Positions 35,124 to 43,188 of a stretch of 64,000 bases of DNA are shown here, piece after piece. This stretch comes from Patescibacteria group bacterium. GTDB lineage: Bacteria; Patescibacteriota; Microgenomatia; UBA8517. The stretch covers positions 496,001-560,000 of the forward strand of contig DASZQR010000010.1 in the NCBI GenBank assembly GCA_035549555.1. The letters are read 5' to 3'. The position numbers and the translations under genes are program-made. The notes under the pieces were generated by a model that was not told the DNA's origin, searched no databases, and saw only the letters and a program-made list of their open reading frames with translations. Each line of letters starts with the position of its first letter. Within the stretch, counting starts at the first letter, position 1.

Positions 35124-35765
35124 ATGAAACTCCCTGCCAAATACCTTTTTCTCCTTTTAATCCCTTTACTCGCAATTTTTTACCTCTCAAAACCAGCTCC
35201 AGCAAATTCTTTTTGTGCTAATTCAGTAAGCTGCATTAAAAATTTAAACGTCAATGTAGAAAACAATGCTATTGGTACTTTCGATGGACAAAAAATTATT
35301 CCTCCAAAAATTGATTTAAGTACTGATAAAAAAGTCTTAGGTGATGAAACAGGCGTCGGCGAAAAACATATTTATGTCGATTTAACAACTCAAACTTTAT
35401 ATGCCTATCAAGGAAATAATCTTTTCATGCAAGCAGTTATTTCTTCAGGGAAATGGCATCCGACTCCAACAGGAGATTTTACAATTTGGGAAAAAGTTCG
35501 CGCGACTCGAATGACGGGCGGAGAAGGGGCAGATTATTATGATTTACCAAATGTTCCTTTCACTATGTTTTTTGCAGGCGGTGACGTCCCAGAAGGCGAT
35601 GGGTTTGCGCTGCATGGAGCTTACTGGCATGACAATTTCGGTCATCCAATGAGCCATGGTTGTATAAACATGCGAACCGTTGATGCAGAAAAATTATACA
35701 ATTGGGTGGAAGATCCGTCAGTTTCAAAAACGTTAGTGACTATTTATGGGCAAGCAAATATCTAA
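35124..35765 (+). CDS. L,D-transpeptidase (YkuD family)
   Basis: 213 aa from ATG 35124 (MKLPAKYLFLLL); an in-frame ATG at 35100 is also possible. Signal anchor (5-24), a spacer with conserved-looking VSCIKNLNVNV, and a YkuD catalytic domain (about 88-210) with HGAYWHDNFGHPMSHGCINM, where His and Cys are catalytic. It forms 3-3 cross-links in peptidoglycan or attaches proteins to it. TATCAT lies 5 nt before the chosen ATG. Overlaps the next gene by 20 bp. Confidence 0.93.
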   Translation: MKLPAKYLFLLLIPLLAIFYLSKPAPANSFCANSVSCIKNLNVNVENNAIGTFDGQKIIPPKIDLSTDKKVLGDETGVGEKHIYVDLTTQTLYAYQGNNLFMQAVISSGKWHPTPTGDFTIWEKVRATRMTGGEGADYYDLPNVPFTMFFAGGDVPEGDGFALHGAYWHDNFGHPMSHGCINMRTVDAEKLYNWVEDPSVSKTLVTIYGQANI

Positions 35766-36279
35766 AATTTTAATTCTAACAATTATGATTACTTCAATTG
35801 GAGCAATCGCTTTGTATATTAAAGATTTCCAAAGCAGCAAAGTATTAGCAGATGTTTCTCTTCCAAGTAGTCCAGCGCCAATTATCATAACAACTTCCAT
35901 GATTTCTCCAGACGGAAACGCAACACTAACAATGACTCAAAATAAAAATATATACATCTTTTCAAGTGACAAATTAAATTTCACAAAAGTAAGTTCCGGA
36001 AAATTTTCAATTCCTTTTAACACCTGGTCAATCGACGATAAACATGTTTTTATTAGAGAAGATACAGGAAGCATAATTAATTTTTATTTAGAACCGCAAG
36101 ATTTAAATATTACTCAAAAATTCTCTGAGAAATTTCCGACTTATACTTTACAAGACGTAACCGGTTGGGCATCAGCAATTTATTTAATTGTAAATGCAAA
36201 TACAGGAACCAAAGATGTTTCTTACTGGTTTGATATCACAACAAATAATTTTATTCCTTTAGCAACTCGTTTTAATTAG
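35746..36279 (+). CDS. Hypothetical secreted protein, 177 aa
   Basis: No family recognised. N-terminal anchor or signal (7-25), then a beta-rich domain with SPDGNATLTMTQNKNIYIFS and SIDDKHVFIREDTG, similar in feel to a beta-propeller blade repeat. Translation probably coupled to the L,D-transpeptidase gene it overlaps by 20 bp. The 3' end overlaps the converging broken glycosidase gene by 8 bp. Confidence 0.6.
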   Translation: MGKQISKILILTIMITSIGAIALYIKDFQSSKVLADVSLPSSPAPIIITTSMISPDGNATLTMTQNKNIYIFSSDKLNFTKVSSGKFSIPFNTWSIDDKHVFIREDTGSIINFYLEPQDLNITQKFSEKFPTYTLQDVTGWASAIYLIVNANTGTKDVSYWFDITTNNFIPLATRFN

Positions 36280-37769
36280 TTCGATTATTTAACCAAATAG
36301 TATAGTCTTCATTATCTACAATTCCGTCTCCGTTAAAATCACCAGTGTTTCTTCCAAGTGTTGTGTGTTGTCCGAAATGACTAAGCCAAATTACATAATC
36401 AGTTCCATCATAATTTTTTGCAAAAACAACTCCTTCTGCACTCCAAGGTGGAATATTTAATTAAAATTAGAATTTCCATTACTAAAATTTATATTTTGTG
36501 TAGAATTAACGCTTGCAGGATCATTATTTAAATTAGCAAGATAAATATTTGCAGTATAACTTCCGGAAAATCCTGTGTTATTCAAACTTATATTTAAGTT
36601 TTCATTATTCGCTGTACTATTTGAAAACATAAGCACTCTCTGACCACTATTATTGATGGCCGCAGTAGCATTTAAATTTGGAAAATTTGTCAAGGTTGTT
36701 TTATATACCTTACTGTTTCCATTTCCAAGCCCCAAATCTTTACTAAAAAGTTTAAAAATATGCGCTTCAGGCTCGCCAACCAAATCAATTCCAGTAAAAT
36801 ATCCTCCCGCAATCGCTCCCTGACTTTCTAAATCAATAAAATTTTTAGCATCCCAAGTAATTGATTCTTTCGTTCCAACGCTTCCGCTTCTGCCGCAACA
36901 TGTATAGTTATATTCAGAAAGCACTATTGGAATGTCTGTTCTTGCCATCTGTGTTAATAAGTTTTTAATTGGGACAATTGAAGATGTTCCAGTTGGAAGT
37001 CCAAAAAATTGTGAACTTTCAATAATATATTCATGTACCTGGTCATAAAAATGATATGAAAGAAAATCTATTTTCTGATTGATTTGGGAATCACTTACAT
37101 ATATGTGATATTTGTCACAGCAGAATCAGGCTGATAATCAGCAGGTCCTCCTATTTTTCCGTTTGTATCAACTGCTTTTATCGCATTCCATGAATGTAAA
37201 TAAAGCAAATCATATGCCTGATTTTTAGTCATTCCGCTATTTGTCACATCAAAAAATTGATCTTGGTAAGCGTCTCCTGGTTCATTCCAAATTTCATAAT
37301 AGTCAGGAAGTGCATTTTGAGATTTAAAATAAGTAAGTGTATTTTTTACAATACTTTCCCAGGTTGTCCAGTTATTTGGCACTCCATTTGTTTGCCCGTT
37401 AAAAGAAAGCCATATTGGCGTGTAATCAATAATCATCATAGTTTTCATGTTGTGTGCTTTTGCCTGCAAAAATTTATTAGCAATATAATTCTCGCTTCCT
37501 TTATCCCAAGTGTTTGGATCAGCGCTTGTTACAAAAGTATCAAGGGAAAGATCTTGCCGTACAAATGTCACTCCGTCATTTTGTAAAATGCTCATACTGT
37601 TTGCATCGTCAGGAGTTTGCGTCACGCCAAAAATAGAAGAATATCCAGTCGCAATTTGCTGAGAGAAATCAACATTTACAGTGTCATTTACAGTTTGTGC
37701 AAATACAGAAAAATTTTTACTTAAAATTAAAAATAGAAACAAAAAAAATACAGCAAATATTTTTTCCAC
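36272..37769 (-). pseudogene. Secreted GH39-like glycoside hydrolase with C-terminal dockerin, two frame breaks
   Basis: Reads as one protein in three frames. 37769-37095: signal peptide and first half of a TIM barrel with the acid/base EIWNEPG. After an extra TA in a TATATA tract (about 37100) the frame continues SDSQINQKIDFLSYHFYD and QMARTDIPIVLSEYNY (nucleophile Glu) to 36457. After a missing base in TTTTAATTAAA it continues IPPWSAEGVVF into a type I dockerin-like end (DFNGDGIVDNEDYTIWL), stopping at 36272. Catalytic Glu residues survive, so damage is recent or an assembly fault. Start GTG 37769, 5 nt after TATACT. Confidence 0.75.
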
Positions 37770-37788
37770 ACTTCAGTATAACATCTGC

Positions 37789-37859
37789 TGCGGAACCTGG
37801 ATTTGAACCAAGATACCATCCTCCAGAGGGATGTGTCCTACCATTAGACGATTCCGCAT
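37789..37859 (-). tRNA. tRNA-Gln (anticodon CTG)
   Basis: 71 nt. Acceptor TGCGGAA pairs with TTCCGCA, including the U1-A72 pair typical of tRNA-Gln, with discriminator G. Anticodon stem CATCC/GGATG, loop CTCTGGA, anticodon CTG reading CAG. T arm CTTGG/CCAGG with loop TTCAAAT. CCA is not encoded. Confidence 0.93.
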
Positions 37860-37864
37860 TATTC

Positions 37865-37912
37865 GGAATCGGATAATGTGCAAGCTTTGCTTACCATTAG
37901 ACGATTCCGCAA
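37865..37912 (-). repeat. Copy of the tRNA-Gln 5' end inside a long hairpin
   Basis: The first 20 nt of tRNA-Gln (37840-37859) recur exactly at 37893-37912, directly upstream of the tRNA on its strand. This copy pairs with a downstream inverted segment: CGGAATCG with CGATTCCG (8 bp), AATG with CATT, GCAA with TTGC, closing a loop AGC. It is not a complete tRNA. Confidence 0.8.
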
Positions 37913-37936
37913 TATCTGTATTATATCAAAACCCTC

Positions 37937-38010
37937 TTGACTTTAAGTTATCTTTAAGCAAATACTTAAAATGTAAGGGGTTATAGCCCCAAGCATAGTC
38001 GGGGGTGATT
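37937..38010 (+). promoter_or_regulatory. DUF378 promoter and switch-like leader
   Basis: TTGACT (37937) and AATACT (37961) form a promoter. CTTTAAG occurs at 37941 and 37952, 11 bp apart. In the leader, CCCC (37987-37990) can pair with GGGG (37977-37980) or with the Shine-Dalgarno GGGGG (38001-38005), two exclusive hairpins that would expose or hide the ribosome site. Confidence 0.45.
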
Positions 38011-38013
38011 TAG

Positions 38014-38253
38014 ATGGCAAAAAGAAATTCAAGTAGTTCAGTAAAAATGGGTATGAAAATGGACACCTTAATGATGGTCTCCTGGGTATTAGTTACAGTA
38101 GGAGCCTTAAATTGGGGATTAGTCGGCCTTGCAAATGTAGATCTTGTTCAAATGCTTTTTGGCGCTTGGCCAGCACTTGTACAAATCATTTACATTCTTG
38201 TAGGACTTTCAGGTGTATATTCTCTTTGGGGAATGTTCATGATGAAAAAATAA
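38014..38253 (+). CDS. DUF378 family small membrane protein
   Basis: 79 aa. Two membrane helices with the family motif GALNWGLVGLANVDLVQMLFG and YILVGLSGVYSLWG. Function unknown; homologues are common in reduced genomes. SD GGGGGTGAT, 8 nt before ATG. Stands alone between its own promoter and a perfect terminator palindrome. Confidence 0.9.
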   Translation: MAKRNSSSSVKMGMKMDTLMMVSWVLVTVGALNWGLVGLANVDLVQMLFGAWPALVQIIYILVGLSGVYSLWGMFMMKK

Positions 38254-38261
38254 AGTTTATT

Positions 38262-38277
38262 AACTCGGCGCCGAGTT
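38262..38277. terminator. Bidirectional terminator palindrome
   Basis: AACTCGGCGCCGAGTT, a perfect 8-bp inverted repeat with T-rich flanks on both strands (TTTAACTTTT on plus, AATAAACTTTATT on minus), between two converging genes. Confidence 0.8.
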
Positions 38278-38576
38278 TAACTTTTAATTTCACTTAATAT
38301 TTCTTCTTCAACTTCGCTTAGAGTTGATTTCATTTTGTCTGTAATTTCTAGTCCGCATTTTTCTTCCAAATAGCTTATAGCTTCGCTCTCAAAATATTTC
38401 TTTTCAAACTTTGTCAAAAATTCTTCATGATGTTCGTTTGGTAAATTATCAAGCACACATCCCATTATTCTGTGATGAATTATCTCATCAACAATTTTCC
38501 AAAGCTCTTCTTTTTCTTCTTGAGAAAGAGCTGAATTTTTAATCAGATTTTCAATTTTAGATAGATTTAATTGCAT
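38277..38576 (-). CDS. Small helical protein, 99 aa (DUF5663-like)
   Basis: Soluble and mostly helical, strongly acidic: ALSQEEKEELWKIVDEIIHH, LPNEHHEEFLTKFEKKY, SEVEEEILSEIKS. It is similar in layout to DUF5663-type proteins seen in Patescibacteria, but this is a weak match by eye. TATAAA ends 5 nt before ATG. It overlaps the preceding gene by 20 bp. Confidence 0.55.
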   Translation of the reverse strand: MQLNLSKIENLIKNSALSQEEKEELWKIVDEIIHHRIMGCVLDNLPNEHHEEFLTKFEKKYFESEAISYLEEKCGLEITDKMKSTLSEVEEEILSEIKS

Positions 38577-39453
38577 AATTATTTATAACATTATTGTAAT
38601 CTACTGGACCAAGAGGAATAGTGTTATCTGGATCATCAACAAAAAACAAAACTACAGGCCCCACTTTATATTTTGCACCGCCTAGTGAATTCATCACAGC
38701 AGGGCTTCCTCCAAAACTTTTCCCGGTCCAGCTTGCGGGCCCGCTATCTGCAATGTCCGCTACCACTGCATTTCCATTTAACGTATTAACAATTAAAACT
38801 TTTCGGTATTTATACCAATCCCTCAAATATACAGTTCTTTTATCCCAATCAGGCAAATAAAGTGTTTGTACGACTGCATACCATTTTTCATCTTCAACTA
38901 AGTCTGGTGTCAATTTATCTTTACTTGGCGCAAAATACCCCCAAGCTCCAAGTCCTGGCGCCATTCCTTCATCATACGGCCCAGTTGCATCAGCGTGCTG
39001 AGAAATTGTATCTCCAGGATAACGCCTCAAATGTTGTTCAGCTCCAATTAGTCCATATGTTGTATTCAAGTGTTCTCCTTCAAGATTCGCCTTTGCAGAA
39101 ATCCCGATTACACTTTTAAACAAAGTTGCCAATTTATTTTCTTGGTCTGCAGTAAGAGGAGAAACTTTAGCAGGAAGTATAGCTTTTAAAGTCGAAAGTA
39201 AAACTTGATTTCCGCTTTCTGAAACAGCGCCATCTGCATGGGCTATTGGAATATCTGCAGGCGGCAAACTGGCAAATTTTCCGGCAGTTAAAAACAAAGT
39301 CGAAGCAATTGCAGCAGTTCCTAAAAATTTTGTAGCTTGTGGATGGCGTTCAAAAAGTTTTGCTCTTTCATTAATGGCTTTAAGCTTTAATTTATTTCTT
39401 ACAAATTCAATATCAAGATCATGATATGTTTGTGAAGGCAGTTTCTTAGACAT
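38557..39453 (-). CDS. Secreted protein with possible double-psi beta-barrel domain
   Basis: 298 aa. A basic N-terminal cytoplasmic stretch (1-42) is followed by one membrane helix (about 43-60). The C-terminal VLIVNTLNGNAVVADIADSG and SFGGSPAVMNSLGG resemble the DPBB fold of RlpA/3D proteins, where such a strand carries the active Asp. The middle part (75-190) is not recognised. A role in peptidoglycan is possible. It follows gltX with a 1-nt gap on the same strand. Confidence 0.5.
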   Translation of the reverse strand: MSKKLPSQTYHDLDIEFVRNKLKLKAINERAKLFERHPQATKFLGTAAIASTLFLTAGKFASLPPADIPIAHADGAVSESGNQVLLSTLKAILPAKVSPLTADQENKLATLFKSVIGISAKANLEGEHLNTTYGLIGAEQHLRRYPGDTISQHADATGPYDEGMAPGLGAWGYFAPSKDKLTPDLVEDEKWYAVVQTLYLPDWDKRTVYLRDWYKYRKVLIVNTLNGNAVVADIADSGPASWTGKSFGGSPAVMNSLGGAKYKVGPVVLFFVDDPDNTIPLGPVDYNNVINNYAIKSI

Positions 39454-39454
39454 T

Positions 39455-40786
39455 TTATAAGGAAGATTTAAGTCTTTTTAAAGTTTCTTCTCTCCCTAAA
39501 ATTATTATAGAGTCATTAATTGGCGGTGTAAATTTCTGCCCTGTAATAGCAATTCTAAGTGTCATAAAGAAATCTCCAGTTTTAAAATTATTTGTCTTTA
39601 TTGCATCCATCAATTTATTATTAAGGTTTTCCAAATCAAAATCTTTAATATTTTCAATTACATTAATTGCCATTTTCAAATGCTCTTTGTAACTCTCTCC
39701 AAATAAATTTTTATCAATTTCAGGAGTCTCAAAAAAGAACTTTGCAAAATTATTTATATCTGTTAATTTCACAATTCTATCTTTAAGCAAACCAGTTATT
39801 GCTAATTGTTTATCTTCAGAAAGTTCTGCGAATTTTGAGTTTTGTATTTGCAGTTTTATTTTCAATTCATCATCTGAAAATTGACGAATATATTGTCCGT
39901 TAAACCAATCAAGTTTCTCACGATTAAAAACAGGATTAGATTTTTGCAATCCTTTTACGTCAAAAGCTTTAACAAATTCTTCAAGTGTAAATAATTCTTT
40001 ATTATCTTTTGGTGCCCATCCAAGAAGCATAATAAAATTAAGTATTGCCCCAGGCAAATATCCTTCGGCAATTAATCCTTCGACAGACGTACTTCCTTTT
40101 CTTTTTGAAAGTTTCCCTCCTTCTGGATCTAAAATATCAGTCAAATGCCCAAGTTCTGGCATTTGTCCGCCCAAATATTTATAAACCAATAAATGAATTG
40201 GAGTCGAAGGCATCCAGTCATGTCCGCGAAGTACATGTGTTATTTTCATTTCCAAATCATCAGTCATTGCAGCAAGGTGATATGTCGGATATCCATCTGA
40301 TTTCAAAAGTGTTGCATCCTGTACATCATTTGTATCCCAGGAAATATTTTTGTCCAAAACCAAATCGTGATAACTCACAGTTTCATTCTCAGGAACTTTT
40401 AATTTAATTGCTCCGCTTGTCTTATTTTTATCCCTGCATGGATCACGAAGTATTTTTGTAAATCCTTCAGTCTTTGCGTTTCGCGCTTTACAGTCACAAT
40501 AAAATGCATGCCCTTCTTTTATTAATTTTTCTGCAGCTTTTTTATAAATATCTAATCTTTCGCTTTGTACATAATATTCATCCCAACTTATTCCAAAAAG
40601 TTTTAAGTTTTCGCCAATTTTCTCTTTGCTGCCGAGAACCTCTCTTTTTTTATCTGTATCTTCGATTCTCAAAATAAAATCTCCGCCATTACGTTTCGCT
40701 AAAGCATACGGATAAAGAGCTGACCTAAGTCCGCCAATGTGTAAATTTCCAGTTGGGCTTGGCGCAAATCTAGTTCTGACTTTCAT
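39455..40786 (-). CDS. gltX: Glutamyl-tRNA synthetase
   Basis: 443 aa, class I. HIGH-type motif in PSPTGNLHIGGLRSALY and KMSKS-type LSKRKGS; the cysteine cluster YCDCKAR is retained. The C-terminal anticodon-binding domain (from about 330) is shorter than in E. coli (471 aa). It may also charge tRNA-Gln if GatCAB is present elsewhere; no GlnRS is in the window. TATAAT ends 6 nt before ATG, within the region shared with the divergent gene. Confidence 0.97.
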   Translation of the reverse strand: MKVRTRFAPSPTGNLHIGGLRSALYPYALAKRNGGDFILRIEDTDKKREVLGSKEKIGENLKLFGISWDEYYVQSERLDIYKKAAEKLIKEGHAFYCDCKARNAKTEGFTKILRDPCRDKNKTSGAIKLKVPENETVSYHDLVLDKNISWDTNDVQDATLLKSDGYPTYHLAAMTDDLEMKITHVLRGHDWMPSTPIHLLVYKYLGGQMPELGHLTDILDPEGGKLSKRKGSTSVEGLIAEGYLPGAILNFIMLLGWAPKDNKELFTLEEFVKAFDVKGLQKSNPVFNREKLDWFNGQYIRQFSDDELKIKLQIQNSKFAELSEDKQLAITGLLKDRIVKLTDINNFAKFFFETPEIDKNLFGESYKEHLKMAINVIENIKDFDLENLNNKLMDAIKTNNFKTGDFFMTLRIAITGQKFTPPINDSIIILGREETLKRLKSSL

Positions 40787-40809
40787 AGCACAATTATATT
40801 ATAATTAAG

Positions 40810-41877
40810 GTGAATATGGCATCTTTAACCCAAACTGCTATCCTCACAAGAAAAATTGTTCGTTACGGAATTTATTTAATTATTTTTCTTATTGTTGGCC
40901 GAGTTGTTCTCGGATTACTTATTGGTGTCGCTCAAAACCTTTTCCCAGCTCCTCCCCCTTCGCCCACAATTGCCTTTGGTAAATTGCCAAGTTTGCCTTT
41001 TCCAACCAATAAAGATATTCCATCATTAACCTATACGATTCAAACTCCAGACGGACAAATGCCATCAGTCGCAACCAAAGATTGGCTCAGTCAGGCAAAA
41101 GTTTATTACATGCCAAGTGAGCGTCCTGATTTATTAGATCTTGATAATACAAAATCTCTTGCTTCAAATATGGGCTTCTCAAGTAACCAGAATGAAATAA
41201 CCCCAACAATTTACCAGTTTACAAATCCTTCAAATCCAAGTTCCATACAAATAAATATCGTCAACCAAACTTTTTCTATAGGCTACAACTTAAATTCTGA
41301 TTCTTCTCCTCTTTCCGCCCGCCCGCCTGCAGCAGGAGACGCAGCTGGAACTGCAAAAAATTTCCTAAATTCATCTATTGGTCTTCCAGATGATCTTTCA
41401 GGCCCGGTTACACAGGAATATTTAAAAGTCCAAAATAAACAATTGGTAAGCGCCCTTTCGCTGTCGGATGCAAATTTAACAAAAATAAATTTATTCAGAA
41501 AAGATTACGACGACCTTCCTGCAGTAACACAGCAACCAGGAACTGCAAATGTCTGGTTTATAATAAGCGGCGATACTGATCAAGGTAAACAAATAATCGG
41601 AGCTCAATATTATTATTATCCAGTTGATACAACACAGTTCAGTACCTATCCGTTAATAACTTCTGATCAAGCTTTAAAAAATTTACAAAGCGGTCAGGGT
41701 TTCGTAGCCAATCTTGGTCAAAATCAAAACGGCAAAATTACAATCAGAAGAATTTATTTAGCCTACTTTGATCCGCAAAGTCCAACACAATTTTATCAGC
41801 CAGTTGCAGTTTTCGAAGGAGATAACGGTTTTGTAGCTTATGTCCCAGCAGTTACCTCAACATACTACGGACAATAG
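40810..41877 (+). CDS. Hypothetical membrane-anchored protein, 355 aa
   Basis: No family recognised. One N-terminal membrane helix (about 19-40), a Pro-rich linker (PAPPPSPT), then a large extracytoplasmic domain, beta-rich, with repeated Asn/Ser/Gln (SSIQINIVNQTFSIGYNL; GKQIIGAQYYYYPVD). The start is GTG 40810 (TATAAT 4 nt upstream) or ATG 40816, where AAGGTGA would serve as SD; not decided. Its 3' end overlaps the converging regulator gene by 26 bp. Confidence 0.65.
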   Translation: MNMASLTQTAILTRKIVRYGIYLIIFLIVGRVVLGLLIGVAQNLFPAPPPSPTIAFGKLPSLPFPTNKDIPSLTYTIQTPDGQMPSVATKDWLSQAKVYYMPSERPDLLDLDNTKSLASNMGFSSNQNEITPTIYQFTNPSNPSSIQINIVNQTFSIGYNLNSDSSPLSARPPAAGDAAGTAKNFLNSSIGLPDDLSGPVTQEYLKVQNKQLVSALSLSDANLTKINLFRKDYDDLPAVTQQPGTANVWFIISGDTDQGKQIIGAQYYYYPVDTTQFSTYPLITSDQALKNLQSGQGFVANLGQNQNGKITIRRIYLAYFDPQSPTQFYQPVAVFEGDNGFVAYVPAVTSTYYGQ

Positions 41878-42238
41878 CTGCTTCACTAGACCATGCATAG
41901 CCATTATTCCTTGCAACAATCTTATTAGATAAACCATCATTAATAATATCTAATTTCCTGCGCACGCAATTAACTGTACTACGTACCTTAATCTCATTCG
42001 TGTCATCACTCCACAAGCTCCAACAAATATCCTGATTGTTAACTTTTACATCTAATTCTGACATTAGAACGTCCAAAAACAAACTTTCTCTTCTACTTAA
42101 GCTAGTTACATATAATCCCGAACTATCATAAATTTTAGAGTTATTATCATCTCTAAAAATATAATAACACTCATTTTCACAAACTATAAATGGAGTATAA
42201 ATATTATTATTTAAATCTACTTTTCTATCTTTTGTCAT
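41852..42238 (-). CDS. Orphan OmpR-type winged-helix DNA-binding protein
   Basis: 128 aa from ATG 42238 (MTKDRKVDLNNN). The C-terminal half LSRRESLFLDVLMSELD, TVNCVRRKLDIIN and VARNNGYAW follows the Trans_reg_C pattern (alpha-loop-alpha wing, ending in a GY-turn). The N-terminal ~50 residues (FIVCENECYYIFRDDN) are not a receiver: too short and without the acidic pocket. The ATG overlaps the dacA stop (ATGA), so it is made with the cell-wall carboxypeptidase. Confidence 0.65.
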   Translation of the reverse strand: MTKDRKVDLNNNIYTPFIVCENECYYIFRDDNNSKIYDSSGLYVTSLSRRESLFLDVLMSELDVKVNNQDICWSLWSDDTNEIKVRSTVNCVRRKLDIINDGLSNKIVARNNGYAWSSEAAIVRSMLR

Positions 42239-43185
42239 TTTAATACCATCCCAATAGCTTTTTGCACATACCCTACATTCTGCCAGGAATAATTTCCATA
42301 AATCCAATTAATAAGTTCTGTTGTTTCCCCAAAACGGTCTTCGCTTCCAAGAAGTGCAATATAAACTCCATGCCCGTTTCTTTGCACTTCGCTAATTAAA
42401 TTTTCGCGCGCACCTTCGGTCCATCCGGTTTTTATTCCAATAACTCCGGGAACTGTCCCAAGAAGTTCATTTACATTTTTTACATCATATGAAAATTTGC
42501 CGCTCATATCAGTCACTATTTTTTCTTTAGTTCCAACAATTTGGGAAAATATTGGATTTGTCATTGCAATTTGAGAAACTCTAACCATATCCCGGGCAGT
42601 TGTAACTTGTGATGGATCATCAAGCCCCACAGGGTTTGCAAAATGAGAATTAGTCAAATGAAGTGCATTAGCTTTAGCATTCATCGCATTTACAAACGCA
42701 TCCCGTCCTCCAGGGTAATTGTCGGAAATTGTGACAGCTGCATCATTTGCACTATAAATCAAAAGTCCGTTTAACATATTTTGAAAAGTCATTTGTTCTC
42801 CAGCCATAAGTCCCATTTTTTGCCCATCAACTGTTGGATCAGCAGCTTGCACAGTCAAAACATCGTCCATTTTGTAGTAATCAAGCCCTACAAGTGCAGT
42901 AATTATTTTTGTAGTTGAAGCAGGATAAAGCGGTTCATCAGCATTTTTTTCAAAAAGGGTAACGTTTGACGAAGCATCTACCGCAATTATTCCTTCAGCA
43001 GAAAAGGTCGGAAAGTTAGCGCTTTGAGCCAACACTGGAAGCGAATTTGCTTCCCCTATATTATAAAGTTTCACATTTGTTTCCTCTGCAGAAACTTTCG
43101 CTCCCAGAAAAAAAGAGGCAATAAAAAAGGAGACAACAACTAAAACATAAAACACCTTAAAAGCAGTCGTTGTCAGGAGTTTCAT
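42235..43185 (-). CDS. dacA: D-alanyl-D-alanine carboxypeptidase (peptidase S11)
   Basis: 316 aa. Signal/anchor (about 8-30), serine active site S90-T-T-K93, S145-A-N147, and K252-T-G254. It trims the terminal D-Ala of peptidoglycan pentapeptides, limiting 4-3 cross-links and providing the tetrapeptide substrate for L,D-transpeptidases such as 35124. The C-terminal beta-sandwich domain of E. coli PBP5 is absent. It ends in TGA. Confidence 0.94.
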   Translation of the reverse strand: MKLLTTTAFKVFYVLVVVSFFIASFFLGAKVSAEETNVKLYNIGEANSLPVLAQSANFPTFSAEGIIAVDASSNVTLFEKNADEPLYPASTTKIITALVGLDYYKMDDVLTVQAADPTVDGQKMGLMAGEQMTFQNMLNGLLIYSANDAAVTISDNYPGGRDAFVNAMNAKANALHLTNSHFANPVGLDDPSQVTTARDMVRVSQIAMTNPIFSQIVGTKEKIVTDMSGKFSYDVKNVNELLGTVPGVIGIKTGWTEGARENLISEVQRNGHGVYIALLGSEDRFGETTELINWIYGNYSWQNVGYVQKAIGMVLK

Positions 43186-43188
43186 AAA

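Noticed and set aside
42235-42238. UGA recoding (glycine), as in Gracilibacteria
   Set aside because: UGA ends dacA, lysS and rplQ at natural protein ends, and RF2 is encoded.
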